Origin: an uncultured Treponema sp.
GTDB lineage: Bacteria > Spirochaetota > Spirochaetia > Treponematales > Treponemataceae
DNA length: 32,069 nt
Direction of reading: 5' to 3'
Assembly (NCBI GenBank): GCA_905233535.1
Contig: CAJOEO010000055.1
Location: 1-32,069, forward strand
Of this stretch, positions 7,053 through 15,520 are shown piece by piece. The first letter of the stretch is position 1; each line of letters starts with the position of its first letter. The position numbers were made by a program, and so were the translations under genes. The notes under the pieces were generated by a model. It ran no database searches. It was given only the letters and a program-made list of their open reading frames with translations, and had not been told where the DNA came from.

Positions 7053-7301
7053 CTATTTGTTCGCGAAACCTTTTTTGTTGAAAATCTTGCGAACGGTATC
7101 AGTCGGTTGCGCACCAACGCCAATCCAATACTTTGCGCGCTCTTCGTTGAACGAAATTTGCGCATCGCTAGCAGCAATTGGCTGGTAATATCCCAATTCT
7201 TCGATTGTAGTGCCGTCGCGTGGTTTGCGCGCATCTTGAACCACAATTCGATATGTTGGGCGAGCCTTTGTGCCGAACCTCTTGAGTCTAATTTTGACCA
7301 T
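7053..7301 (-). CDS. rpsP: 30S ribosomal protein S16
   Basis: The 82-residue product is full-length S16: [20 protein letters not shown], then [13 protein letters not shown] and [17 protein letters not shown]. It is the first gene of the rpsP-khpA-rimM-trmD-rplS operon. GGAGG precedes the ATG by 6 nt. A consensus promoter and a leader hairpin lie upstream. Confidence 0.97.
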   Translation of the reverse strand: MVKIRLKRFGTKARPTYRIVVQDARKPRDGTTIEELGYYQPIAASDAQISFNEERAKYWIGVGAQPTDTVRKIFNKKGFANK

Positions 7302-7314
7302 AAATCCTCCAAAT

Positions 7315-7336
7315 GAAAGCAGAATCTTCTGCTTTC
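7315..7336 (-). promoter_or_regulatory. Leader hairpin upstream of rpsP
   Basis: GAAAGCAGAA (7315-7324) is perfectly complementary to TTCTGCTTTC (7327-7336), giving a compact hairpin that starts right after the predicted transcript 5' end and ends 4 nt before GGAGG. There is no T run, so it is not a terminator. It may stabilise the 5' end or bind a regulator such as S16; that is inference. Confidence 0.55.
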
Positions 7337-7350
7337 AGCAATGAAGTTCT

Positions 7351-7379
7351 ACTATATATTTTTTTAGCGTACTCGTCAA
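7351..7379 (-). promoter_or_regulatory. Consensus promoter of the rpsP operon
   Basis: Minus-strand -35 TTGACG (7374-7379), 17-bp spacer and -10 TATAGT (7351-7356). The rplM promoter has near-identical elements (TTGACC, 17 bp, TATAGT), suggesting a shared growth-rate-type promoter. Confidence 0.85.
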
Positions 7380-7434
7380 CGTTGGATTTTTTATCGTTTA
7401 AAAATCCCCAATCAATCGAATAAAAAATGCCTTC

Positions 7435-7464
7435 TTGAATCCTAGAATTTTCTTGTGGTAAAAT
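7435..7464 (+). promoter_or_regulatory. Promoter of the methyltransferase gene (leaderless)
   Basis: -35 TTGAAT (7435-7440), 18-bp spacer, extended -10 TGG-TAAAAT (7456-7464). Six bases separate the -10 from the ATG at 7471, so transcription should begin at the start codon. Confidence 0.65.
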
Positions 7465-7470
7465 CTCCGA

Positions 7471-9142
7471 ATGGATTTTTCGACCCCTTTTTTGACGGAG
7501 CAACTCATCGCGTATATTGGAAACAAGCGCAAACTTTTGCCGCTCATTTTTAACGCGATAAAATCTACGGGCTTGCCGATTGTTCCTGGGTTAAAATTCT
7601 TTGACGTTTTTTCTGGAAGTGGCGTTGTTTCAAGGCTCGCAAAATCTTTGGGATTTGAACTTTTTGTAAACGATTGGGAATTTTACGCAAACGTTATAAG
7701 TCATGGTTACATTGGAACGGACGAATGTGAAATCGAACATTTGTTTGGAAACGAGGAAAATTTTTGCAAACTTATTGAAAAAATCAACGCGCTGCCCGCG
7801 CCAAAAGAAAACGAACAATATATTGCAAAATATTACGCACCGCGCGAAATCGACGAAGAAAAAGCGGATTGGAAAACGGAGCGTCTTTTTTACACGCGAA
7901 AAAACGCGCTTGCAATCGACAAAATTCGCAATTATATAGAAGAAAATTTTTCGTCGAATCCAAAAATCAAAAATCTTTTGGTTGCAAATCTCGTTTATGA
8001 ATCGTCCACGCACACAAACACGTCGGGCGTTTTTAAGGCGTTTCACAAAGGTTTTGGCGGACACGGAAAAGACGCGCTCAGGCGGATTTTGGCAGAAATC
8101 AAATTGAATCGACCAGTTTTGATAAATTCGCGTGCGCCATACCAACGGCGAAAATATTTTTCAGCGCGGGGTTCGCGGCGTATAAAATCTTCCATTTCGT
8201 CACGAGTGAAAAGATAATTGCCGTCGTCGATAGGTTTGTTGCCGATACCGATAGCGGGTACGAAGTCTTGAAGGTGTGTCGGTCGGCTCTCAACAAAAAT
8301 ATTGGGCGCGTCGAGCAGATAGGCGTTGATGTTGCTCGCGATAATTTTTTTGTCGCCGTCGAAAATAATTTTGGGCAAAACACATTCTTGTAAGTTACAG
8401 CACGGACGGCATCATTTCGTTTGAAAAAATGCGCGAAATCTGTATGAAAAAAGGCAGACTTTCAATCGTTACAAACGAATACACGACGTATCGTGGCGGA
8501 AAAAAAAGCAACGCACGCAAAAACACGAACATCGAATTTATTTTGTGCATCGACACGCAGAAAAAAAACGACAAAGAATCGCTTGCAAAACTCGACGCGG
8601 TTTTGGCACGAAGGCGACTTTTGCTTCTTTTTAAGCAGACTTTTTGCGAAAAAAAAATCCGCGCGGCGATTCGCCATTTTGTTCCAAAAGAAAACGGTTT
8701 TATTCGCGAGGCGAAAATCGCGCAATCCACAAAAACGCGAAAATCAGCCGAACAGTCGATTTTTTTCACGATTGACGAAAAACAAATCGAAATCCGCACA
8801 AAACAATTTTTTCAACTTGCAACAAACGACGACGTTTCCGCGCTATCGACGGACGCACTTTGCGAAATTCACGCGCTTCTTTTTCCGTGTGCTTGCCAAA
8901 CAAAAGAAGACGAACTTTCTGAACTCATTTTAAAAGCAAAAAAAGACGAAATTTCGCCCGCGCTTTTGAAAAAAATTCCGTCAACGCTCAAAAATCTTGC
9001 GCACAAAAAAAACAAAAAATCGTTTCAAAAATGGCTCAAAAAAATCGAGCAGATTGAACAAATTTCTCCAAAAAATTACGAAAAAATCAAAGAAAAATTG
9101 GAAATCGTAAAAAATTTGGCGAATCTGCGTTTTTCAACGTGA
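7471..9142 (+). pseudogene. D12-class DNA adenine-N6 methyltransferase with its catalytic core replaced
   Basis: The N-terminal part (7471 to about 8130) holds the SAM-binding start LTEQLIAYIGNKRKLLP and motif I FFDVFSGSGVVSR, running to SGVFKAFHKGFGGHGKDALRR. The C-terminal part resumes at about 8378 in another frame as HILVSYSTDGIISFEKMREIC, continues with VTNEYTTYRGGKKSNARKN and ends at 9142. Proteins of this family should have a DPPY catalytic motif between these parts. It is absent in every frame; instead about 260 bp read on the opposite strand as an MmeI-like fragment. The locus therefore encodes no active enzyme. The C-terminal piece (8429-9142) could still be translated alone from ATG 8429. 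Before the damage it was probably an orphan or restriction-linked m6A enzyme. Confidence 0.75.
8117..8384 (-). pseudogene. Inverted fragment of an MmeI-like DNA methyltransferase/restriction enzyme
   Basis: Read on the minus strand this stretch encodes about 88 residues, including PKIIFDGDKKIIASNINAYL, DAPNIFVESRP, GIGNKPIDDGNYLFT and EPRAEKYFRRWYGAREFI. These match, from memory, the region of class I SAM-dependent DNA methyltransferases of the MmeI type that joins the catalytic and target-recognition parts (NINPYL...GNKPxDGGN...EKYIRxxxGAxEFI). Neither the methyltransferase motifs nor the nuclease are present. Outside the fragment, the minus strand shows only antisense of the D12 gene, so it is an inserted or substituted piece, not the end of a neighbouring gene. 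Confidence 0.65.
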
Positions 9143-9160
9143 ATTTTCAAAGGACGAAAA

Positions 9161-10102
9161 ATGAAAAAAATCTTCGAATTTGATGGCGAAAAAAGTCGGC
9201 TTGACGTTTTTTTGAGAAAAAATCTTCCAAAAATCGTCGGCGAAATTTCAAATTCAAAAGTGCGCAGGCTAATCGTTTGCGGAGAAGTGCGCGTGAACAA
9301 AAATCAGGTGCGTTTTCCGTCGTTTGAACTTCGTGGCAACGAAAAAATTTTTGTGCAGATTGACGACGAAAAACTTTTTGCGCAAAAATCGACGAACGAT
9401 ATAAAATTCGACTTAACAAACAACGAGATTTTGTTTGAAGACGAAAAAATCATCGCCGTGAACAAGCCCGCACATTTTCCGACGGAGGGAACATTTGTGG
9501 AAAGTCGCGACAATCTTTGTGCGGCGGTCAAACGATTTTTGTTTGAACGACAAAAAATCGAACGTCCAAATGCAAAAAATCCGCCATACGTCGGAATAGT
9601 TCACAGACTAGACAGAGATACGAGCGGCGTGATTGTTTTTGCGAAAACTCGCGACGCAAATAAGGAAATGCACGCTCTTTTTGAAAATCGCACAACTAAA
9701 AAAACGTATAGGGCAGTTGTTTTGGCGAAAAGAAACGTACCTTCTGAATTTTTTGTGGAATTTCCAATGGGCAGAATCAGCAAAAAAGGCGAAGCGGCAA
9801 AATGGGGGCGCGTTGAAGAAAATGCTGGTGGCGTTTTTTCGCGAACAGAATTTTCTGTTTTGGAAGAAAAAACACTTGACAAAACAAGAGTTTTGATTTT
9901 GGAATGTCGTCCGATTACGGGAAGAACGCACCAAATCCGCGTTCACTTAGCTTCGCTTAAAATGCCGATTGTGGGCGATACACGCTACGGCGGTTTGCCA
10001 TACTCACGTATGCTATTACACGCGCACACGCTCGCCATTCCCTACCCGACTTCGCAAAAAATTCTCAAAATCGTCGCCCCAATTCCAAAGATGATTGAAT
10101 AA
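9161..10102 (+). CDS. RluA-family 23S rRNA/tRNA pseudouridine synthase
   Basis: A complete 313-residue synthase. Residues 1-80 are an S4-like RNA-binding domain (SRLDVFLRKNLP, SKVRRLIVCGEVRVN). The catalytic domain has HRLDRDTSGVIVFAKT, with the Asp of RLDRDTSG as the nucleophile, then RPITGRTHQIRVHLAS and a GDTRYGG motif. The target site cannot be told from sequence; RluC/RluD-type 23S positions are likeliest. AAAGGACG is placed as ribosome binding site 5 nt before the ATG. It follows the methyltransferase remnant by 18 nt. Confidence 0.9.
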   Translation: MKKIFEFDGEKSRLDVFLRKNLPKIVGEISNSKVRRLIVCGEVRVNKNQVRFPSFELRGNEKIFVQIDDEKLFAQKSTNDIKFDLTNNEILFEDEKIIAVNKPAHFPTEGTFVESRDNLCAAVKRFLFERQKIERPNAKNPPYVGIVHRLDRDTSGVIVFAKTRDANKEMHALFENRTTKKTYRAVVLAKRNVPSEFFVEFPMGRISKKGEAAKWGRVEENAGGVFSRTEFSVLEEKTLDKTRVLILECRPITGRTHQIRVHLASLKMPIVGDTRYGGLPYSRMLLHAHTLAIPYPTSQKILKIVAPIPKMIE

Positions 10103-10183
10103 ATACGAAAAACCTCCAAAATGTCAAAAAAATATCTGCCCAAGCAGACAAAAAATGACTACAATAAAAGTAAGGGGAACGTG

Positions 10184-11272
10184 ATGAAAACTTTGAAAAT
10201 CGCATTTTTCGATACAAAATCACACGAGCGCGATATTTTTAATAAAATAGCGACGCGCATTGCAGAAGAAACGGCAGAAGAAACGGCAGAAGAAACGGCA
10301 GAAGAAACGGCAGAAGAAACGGCAGAAGAAACGGCAGGTTTTAAATTTAAACTTGATTTTTTTTCTGACCATTTAAATATGACAACTGTTGAAGTATGCG
10401 CGGGACATGATGCTATATGTATATTTGCTAACGACCAAATTACATTGCAAATAGCAACAAGACTTTCAGAACTTGGCATAAAATTAATTGCGCTGCGTTC
10501 TGTGGGGTACAACAATGTTGACATAAAAGCGTGTTCTTCCGTTGGGATAAACGTTGTTCATGTAGACGAATATTCGCCTCATGCCACAGCGGAATATGCT
10601 GTTGCATTATTGCAGACGTTAAATCGCAAGATTCATTCTGCTTATATACGAACACGAGATAAGGATTTTCGTACAGAAGAATACGTCGGCACGGAAATAT
10701 ACGGCAAAACCGTTGGAATCGTGGGCGCGGGAAAAGTCGGAAAAATCGCAGCAAAAATTTTCTGCGGATACGGCGCGCGCGTTCTTTTGAACGCAACTCA
10801 CCCGAACAGCGAGTTCAGCCGAAACATTGGCGCAGAATACGTTAATCTGACTGAAATATTCAGAAATTCGGATATTGTAATGCTTTTCTGCCCTCTCGTA
10901 AACGAAACTCGTAATATCATAAATGAAAACTGTATTTCTTTAATGAAAAAAGGCGTTTTTATCGTGAACACGGGTCGAACGAGTTTAATCGATTCTAACG
11001 CGCTTTTGGACGCTTTGAAAACGGGGCGTGTTAAAGGCGTGGCGTTCGACATTTTTGAAGAGGACAAACAGAACCTTTACGGCGACGAGTGGTCTGACAA
11101 ACCGATTCAAAACGAGGATTTTGAGCAGTTTTTGAAAGTTCCGAACGCGCTCATAACGTACCATCAGGCGTATTTGACGAGTGAAAATCTTACGCACGTT
11201 GCCGAAGTTACACTCGAAAATATTTACAATGTTCTAACAAAGAAACAGTGTAAAAACATCATTTATTCGTAA
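10184..11272 (+). CDS. ldhA: D-lactate dehydrogenase (D-2-hydroxyacid dehydrogenase) with a repeat-encoded insertion
   Basis: The 362-residue NAD-dependent enzyme should reduce pyruvate to D-lactate. It has the substrate-side ALRSVGYNNVD (about 103-113), the NAD loop GIVGAGKVGKIAA (about 178-190), NTGRTSLID with the catalytic Arg265, FDIFEED with Glu292/293, and catalytic His327 in ITYHQAYLT. Residues 27-51 are (AEET) repeated six times, inserted in the first helix of the catalytic domain where normal enzymes have a few residues. The ATG at 10184 is chosen for the AAGGGG site seven bases upstream; an upstream in-frame ATG at 10121 lacks one. A full-length frame is kept despite the repeat, so it is probably functional. 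Confidence 0.88.
   Translation: MKTLKIAFFDTKSHERDIFNKIATRIAEETAEETAEETAEETAEETAEETAGFKFKLDFFSDHLNMTTVEVCAGHDAICIFANDQITLQIATRLSELGIKLIALRSVGYNNVDIKACSSVGINVVHVDEYSPHATAEYAVALLQTLNRKIHSAYIRTRDKDFRTEEYVGTEIYGKTVGIVGAGKVGKIAAKIFCGYGARVLLNATHPNSEFSRNIGAEYVNLTEIFRNSDIVMLFCPLVNETRNIINENCISLMKKGVFIVNTGRTSLIDSNALLDALKTGRVKGVAFDIFEEDKQNLYGDEWSDKPIQNEDFEQFLKVPNALITYHQAYLTSENLTHVAEVTLENIYNVLTKKQCKNIIYS
10262..10337 (+). repeat. 12-bp tandem repeat, 6.3 copies, inside ldhA
   Basis: The unit GCAGAAGAAACG occurs six times without any mismatch, plus GCAG. Because the unit is a multiple of three, copy-number change adds or removes Ala-Glu-Glu-Thr without shifting frame. Perfect identity of the copies implies recent expansion by slippage. 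Confidence 0.95.
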
Positions 11273-11308
11273 AATTCAATATAATCTTGTGTTCTATGAG
11301 GGCGAAAT

Positions 11309-12350
11309 ATGGCGGGAAACACAATCGGCACGATTTTTAAGGTTACGACTTTTGGCGAAAGCCACGGCGCAGCGTTGGGGTGCGTTGTGGACGGCGTTTG
11401 TGCGGGCTTAAAAATCGACGAGGAAAAAATCCGTAACGTCGCGAAAAGAAGATGACAAAGCGGAAATTCTTTCGGGGATTTTTGAAGGCAAAGCCGAAGG
11501 TACGCCTATCGCGATTTTGATTCGGAACACAAGCCAACGAAGTCGCGATTACGGAAATCTCGCAACAACGTTTCGCCCTGGACACGCAGATTTTTCGTAT
11601 TTTGAAAAATACGGCGTTCGCGATTATCGCGGAGGCGGTCGTTCTAGCGGACGCGAAACTGCCGCTCGCGTGGCGGCTGGAGAAATTGCGCGTCAACTTT
11701 TGTGCGCGCTTTATCCGAACGTAAAAATTACGGCGTACACGGAACGCGCCGCTGGAATTTCAATCGAAAGCGTGGATTTTGACGAAATCGAAAAAAATCC
11801 ACTGCGCACGCCTGACAAAAACGCGGCTGAAAAAATGCAAAAAAGAATTGAAGAGTTGCGGAAAAACGGCGACAGCGCGGGCGGAATCGTAACGTGCGTA
11901 ATAGACGGAATTGGGGCGGGTTTGGGTGAGCCTGTGTTTTCAAAACTCGACGCGGAGTTGGCGAAGGCGATTCTTTCAATCGGAGCGGTAAAAGGAATCG
12001 AGTTTGGCGCGGGGTTCGACGCGGCGGACAAAACGGGAAGCGAAAACAACGATGAGATGCGCCTTGACGGCGACGCGGTGCGTTTCTGCACGAACAACGC
12101 GGGCGGAATTTTGGGCGGAATCTCGAACGGGAACTCGATAATTTTTAGAGTTGCAATTAAGCCTGTTCCGTCGATTTTTCAAAAACAAAAAACGCTTTGC
12201 ACAACGGAAAATAGTTTTGAGGAAACTGACCTTGTAATCGAGGGGCGACACGACGTTTGTCTGTGTCCGCGAATTGTGCCTGTAATCGAAGCGATGGCGG
12301 CAATCGTTCTTGCGGATTTTGCTCTTCAAAATCGAGCGGCAAAAATCTAA
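11309..12350 (+). pseudogene. aroC: Chorismate synthase, split by an internal out-of-frame deletion
   Basis: AroC makes chorismate from EPSP with reduced FMN. The first 48 codons (11309-11452; [27 protein letters not shown]) end at TGA 11453. The rest reads in another frame from [15 protein letters not shown] (11445) through RPGHADFSYFEKYGVRDYRGG, AGLGEPVF and RHDVCLCPR to 12350. About 14 residues equivalent to E. coli DRRRPGTSRYTTQR are missing, including the conserved RRRPG substrate/cofactor segment; the frames require a loss of 3n+2 nt, about 41. GAAAAGAAGA (11443-11452) reads AKRR in one frame and (R)KEDD in the other, fitting both flanks, as expected from deletion between direct repeats. 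GAGGGC precedes the ATG. The fragment from 11517 on could be made but would lack the N-terminus. Confidence 0.88.
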
Positions 12351-12360
12351 AAATCGAAAA

Positions 12361-12762
12361 TTATTTTTTTAAGAGGTCGCGGATTTCTTCGAGAAGTTTC
12401 GCTTCTTCGCTTTTTTTGGGCGGAGTCGGCGGATTTGCTGGAGTTTTCTTTTTGAATCGCTCGATTACGCGGACGACGATGAAAATACAAATCGCGATGA
12501 CCAAAAAATCCACGATAGATTGGAGAAATTTGCCGTACGCGATGACGCTTTCGCCGATTTGCAAACTAAGCGACTTGAAGTCAAGCCCACCAAGAGCCAC
12601 GCCAACAAGTGGCATAACGATGTCGTTCACGAGGCTCGTAACTATTTTTCCAAATGCACCACCGACAATCACGCCCACCGCCATATCGACGACGTTCCCG
12701 CGCGAAACGAATTTTTTGAACGCGCCAAGTTCTTCTTTCGCGCCTTTTTTTATGTTTGCCAT
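12361..12762 (-). CDS. mscL: Large-conductance mechanosensitive channel MscL
   Basis: A 133-residue MscL. The N-terminal amphipathic helix and TM1 read KKFVSRGNVVDMAVGVIVGG with AFGKIVTSLVNDIVMP, TM2 is FLVIAICIFIVVRVIERF, and the cytoplasmic helix ends LLEEIRDLLKK after a Pro-rich PANPPTPPKK linker. It releases solutes in hypo-osmotic shock in the inner membrane. GGAGG sits 6 nt upstream of the ATG. It converges on the broken aroC with only 10 bp between. Confidence 0.95.
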   Translation of the reverse strand: MANIKKGAKEELGAFKKFVSRGNVVDMAVGVIVGGAFGKIVTSLVNDIVMPLVGVALGGLDFKSLSLQIGESVIAYGKFLQSIVDFLVIAICIFIVVRVIERFKKKTPANPPTPPKKSEEAKLLEEIRDLLKK

Positions 12763-12785
12763 TTTTCCTCCAAAAAATTTGATTC

Positions 12786-12822
12786 AAAAAAGACGACGAA
12801 AAATCTCTTTCCGCCGTCTTTT
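12786..12822 (-). terminator. gpmI terminator
   Basis: On the minus strand AAAAGACGGCG pairs with CGTCGTCTTTT (one G-U pair) and leads into a T run, between the gpmI stop and the mscL ribosome binding site. Confidence 0.75.
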
Positions 12823-12833
12823 CAAATTCGCGA

Positions 12834-14435
12834 TTATTTCAAGTTGATGATGCTCTTGTCGTAATCTGTCGGCGGAACATAGCCCATAAGCGTCATAAGC
12901 GTTGCAGGCCAAGAAGAAATGCCCAAGCCTTCGTTGAGCTTCTCTGTGTCATACTCGCCCTTGTACTCTGGGTCGTAGATAATGCCAGGAACTGGGTTCA
13001 AGCTATGAGAAGTCTTTGCCTTTGGCTCGCCTGACTTGTCCTTTTTCACAGAACCGTCTTTTGCGTGCTCGTACATATCGTCGCTGTTGCCGTGGTCTGC
13101 TGTCAAGCACAAGATACCGCCAGCCTCGTCGATTGCAGCCTTGAGGCGACCGAGCTGCAAATCCATACCCTCCATTGAGCAAACAACCGCATTGAAAACG
13201 CCCGTGTGTCCAACCATATCGCCATTCGGGAAGTTAAGGCGAATGTGGTCGTATTTGCCAGACTTAATCGCCTCAATAACCTTGTCGGTAATCTCTGCGC
13301 ACTTCATCCACGGGCGCTGTTCGAACGGCACAACGTCAGAAGGCACTTCGATATAATCTTCGAGCTTCTCATCGAATTTGCCCTGCTTGTTGCCGTTGAA
13401 GAAGTAGGTAACGTGTCCGTATTTCTGTGTCTCAGAGATAGCGAGGAGCTTAACGCCTGTCTTTGTGAGATACTCGCCCATTGTTCTGTCGATTGAAGGC
13501 GGGTTCACGAGGTACTGTGCTGGAACGTGCGCGTCGCCGTCGTACTCCATCATGCCTGCATACTCAACGCTTGGAACTCTCTTTCTGTCGAATGGCAAAT
13601 CGCCGCCCTTTGGTGTCTCGAATGCGCGAGTCATCTCAAGAGCGCGGTCGCCGCGGAAGTTGAAATAAAGCATATCCTGGTCAAGAATGCCAGGGACTTC
13701 TGCGCGGTATGTCTCGATAGCCTTTGTCGCGCTCTCAAACTGACGACCTTCGCCCAAAACGTGAGCCTTCCAGCCACGCTCAACCATTGACCAGTCTGCA
13801 TTGTATCTGTCCATCGTAAGATACATACGACCGCCGCCAGAGGCTATTCTGTAATCAACGCCACTGAACGAAGCGAGGAACTCCTCGAGCGGAGTGATGT
13901 AGTTCAAAGCTGAAGTCGGGTCAACGTCGCGACCGTCGAGAAGCGCATGCACGCGCAAGCGTTTTACGCCGTCCTTGCTTGCCTGCGTAACCATCGCTTT
14001 GAGGTGGTCGATGTGTGAGTGAACATTTCCGTCAGAAACCAAGCCGATGAAGTGCAATGTGCTTGACTTGTCGTTTACGTTCTTGATGAGCTTTTTCCAA
14101 GTGTCAGCGGCGAACATTGAGCCGTTCGCGATTGACTCGCCGACGAGTTTGGCTCCTTGAGCAAACACGCGACCGCAGCCCATTGCGTTGTGACCGACTT
14201 CGCTGTTTCCCATATCGTCATCGCTCGGAAGCCCCACGGCAGTTCCGTGCGCCTTGAGACGAGTGTACGGGCAGTTCGCTGTGAACCAGTCGAGATACTT
14301 CATCTTTGAAGCCTTCACCGCGTCGCCTTCTTCGTACTTGCCGTATCCCACGCCGTCCATAATCACGAGGACGACAGGACCGCGACGCCCCTTCCAAGCA
14401 GGATTTTTTTCCAATGCTCTCATTGTGTCAGCCAT
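12834..14435 (-). CDS. gpmI: 2,3-bisphosphoglycerate-independent phosphoglycerate mutase
   Basis: The 533-residue glycolytic enzyme interconverts 3- and 2-phosphoglycerate. It shows the metal site VLVIMDGVGYGKYEEGD near residue 25, the phospho-serine loop DMGNSEVGHNAMG near residue 80, GRDVDPTSA, and the C-terminal metal ligands GDMVGHTG, LTADHGNSDDM and KTSHSLNPVP. TAGGAG precedes the ATG. Codon use is visibly different from its neighbours (Lys AAG, Asn AAC, Asp GAC, Tyr TAC favoured and far fewer A-runs), as in very highly expressed genes. Confidence 0.96.
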   Translation of the reverse strand: MADTMRALEKNPAWKGRRGPVVLVIMDGVGYGKYEEGDAVKASKMKYLDWFTANCPYTRLKAHGTAVGLPSDDDMGNSEVGHNAMGCGRVFAQGAKLVGESIANGSMFAADTWKKLIKNVNDKSSTLHFIGLVSDGNVHSHIDHLKAMVTQASKDGVKRLRVHALLDGRDVDPTSALNYITPLEEFLASFSGVDYRIASGGGRMYLTMDRYNADWSMVERGWKAHVLGEGRQFESATKAIETYRAEVPGILDQDMLYFNFRGDRALEMTRAFETPKGGDLPFDRKRVPSVEYAGMMEYDGDAHVPAQYLVNPPSIDRTMGEYLTKTGVKLLAISETQKYGHVTYFFNGNKQGKFDEKLEDYIEVPSDVVPFEQRPWMKCAEITDKVIEAIKSGKYDHIRLNFPNGDMVGHTGVFNAVVCSMEGMDLQLGRLKAAIDEAGGILCLTADHGNSDDMYEHAKDGSVKKDKSGEPKAKTSHSLNPVPGIIYDPEYKGEYDTEKLNEGLGISSWPATLMTLMGYVPPTDYDKSIINLK

Positions 14436-14472
14436 TTATTTCTCCTAACAAAAGATTTATTTCGATTTTTCG

Positions 14473-14478
14473 ATTATA
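14473..14478 (-). promoter_or_regulatory. Probable -10 box of gpmI
   Basis: Minus-strand TATAAT ends 37 nt before the gpmI ATG. No good -35 hexamer is seen at 16-18 bp, so only the -10 is claimed. Confidence 0.4.
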
Positions 14479-14531
14479 GAAGAATCCTTAAAATAAAAAA
14501 AGCGAGCCAGATGATTTCGTTCGATTTAGAT

Positions 14532-14969
14532 TTACATTAGAGAAATGATTTCGGGCGTAGAAAAATGAATGCTTGAACGGCTAACTACAAACGCGATTCC
14601 TGCGGAAAATGCCAAAAAAGCAAGAACAAAAATCGCGCGCAAAAATTCTGCGTCTAGCGTTTGCAAAAACAGCGGAAGTTTTGAAAATGCGTAAGGCGCA
14701 ACAAACCAGCCTGCAATCGCGCACGAAATCGGCACGATAAACGATAAAATGCCGTGAATCGCACGCGAAATTCGCGGCAAACCGATTCTTACGGCGCAAC
14801 CTTTTCGCAATTTAAAATTCGCGCTGTTTTTTACAAGAAACGGTTTTCCTTGTCGCAAACACCCCGTTCTGCATTTTAAGCACGCCATCGTTAGCATTGG
14901 AAGAACGTAGATTTGTTCGCTGTCGTCGGAATTTTTTTTGAGTTCTTTTACGATTGCAAATTCTCTCAT
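14532..14969 (-). CDS. rseC: SoxR-reducing system RseC/MucC-like membrane protein
   Basis: The 145-residue protein has a cysteine cluster MACLKCRTGC in the first 45 residues and two membrane segments (about 75-100, SFIVPISCAIAGWFVAP, and 110-133, AIFVLAFLAFSAGIAFVV). This layout, a four-Cys-type N-terminal region plus two TMs, is that of the PF04246 SoxR_RseC family. It is often linked to Rnf electron-transport genes, none of which are in view. GGAGGAAAG precedes the ATG. It ends the polyprenyl synthase-TPR-rseC operon. Confidence 0.75.
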   Translation of the reverse strand: MREFAIVKELKKNSDDSEQIYVLPMLTMACLKCRTGCLRQGKPFLVKNSANFKLRKGCAVRIGLPRISRAIHGILSFIVPISCAIAGWFVAPYAFSKLPLFLQTLDAEFLRAIFVLAFLAFSAGIAFVVSRSSIHFSTPEIISLM

Positions 14970-14989
14970 TCTTTCCTCCGCTTTTTCGT

Positions 14990-15520
14990 CTATTCGCTTT
15001 GAGTCGCTTTGATTAAACGCATTTGTTCGGCACAGCGTTCTTTTCCCGCTGTGTTTCCCAACTCGTCATAAGTATCGCGCAAATTAAAAAGCGCGTCGTA
15101 ATAATACGGATTTAGCGTTACCGCGTGTTCAAAAGATTCACACGCAAGGTCTAAAGCGTCTTTTTTAAAATAAAGAACTCCAAACGTATTCCACAATCTT
15201 GGATTCAATTCATTTTTGGAAAGTCCTTCGGCGCAAAGCGAAAGCGCGCTATCCAAATCGCCGTCGTTCATGCAAGCGATTGCAAGCGCGTCCAAAATTT
15301 CTTCGTCGTCTTCGTTTAAATCGTGGGCGCGTTGAAGCGTGGCACGCGACTGCGAAATCTCGCCAATATCGCGCAAAGTAATTCCAAAATTAAACCAAAT
15401 CAAATGATTTTCAGGCTCAAGCGTAAGCGCGCGTTTAAAACACGCAATCGATTCTTCGATTTGCCCGCCTTGAAAAAGAGAAAGCGCGTGATTGTTTAAT
15501 TTTTCTGCGGATTCTGTCAT
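14990..15520 (-). CDS. Tetratricopeptide-repeat protein
   Basis: A 176-residue protein made almost wholly of TPR helices: consecutive 34-residue units with the usual positions, for example ALSLFQGGQIEESIACFKRA, ENHLIWFNFGITLRDIGE and NPYYYDALFNLRDTYDELGN. Four repeats are visible. There is no signal peptide, so it is cytoplasmic and probably a protein-protein adaptor. Its ATG overlaps the stop of the polyprenyl synthase by 4 nt (ATGA). The partner is unknown. Confidence 0.85.
   Translation of the reverse strand: MTESAEKLNNHALSLFQGGQIEESIACFKRALTLEPENHLIWFNFGITLRDIGEISQSRATLQRAHDLNEDDEEILDALAIACMNDGDLDSALSLCAEGLSKNELNPRLWNTFGVLYFKKDALDLACESFEHAVTLNPYYYDALFNLRDTYDELGNTAGKERCAEQMRLIKATQSE

Noticed and set aside
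7630-8145. Minus-strand frame of 171 codons opposite the methyltransferase N-terminus
   Set aside because: Phe/Arg-rich shadow; the real minus-strand signal in this locus is only the 8117-8384 fragment in a different frame.
8429-9142. Separate complete gene starting at ATG 8429
   Set aside because: The family sequence continues upstream of the ATG (SYSTDGIISFEK), so this is the C-terminal part of the split methyltransferase.
10135-10148. Short TCTGC/GCAGA hairpin before ldhA as an rluA terminator
   Set aside because: Only 5 bp and no following T run on the plus strand.
10262-10337. CRISPR-like direct repeats
   Set aside because: Units are 12 bp, contiguous without spacers and in coding frame; a simple tandem repeat.
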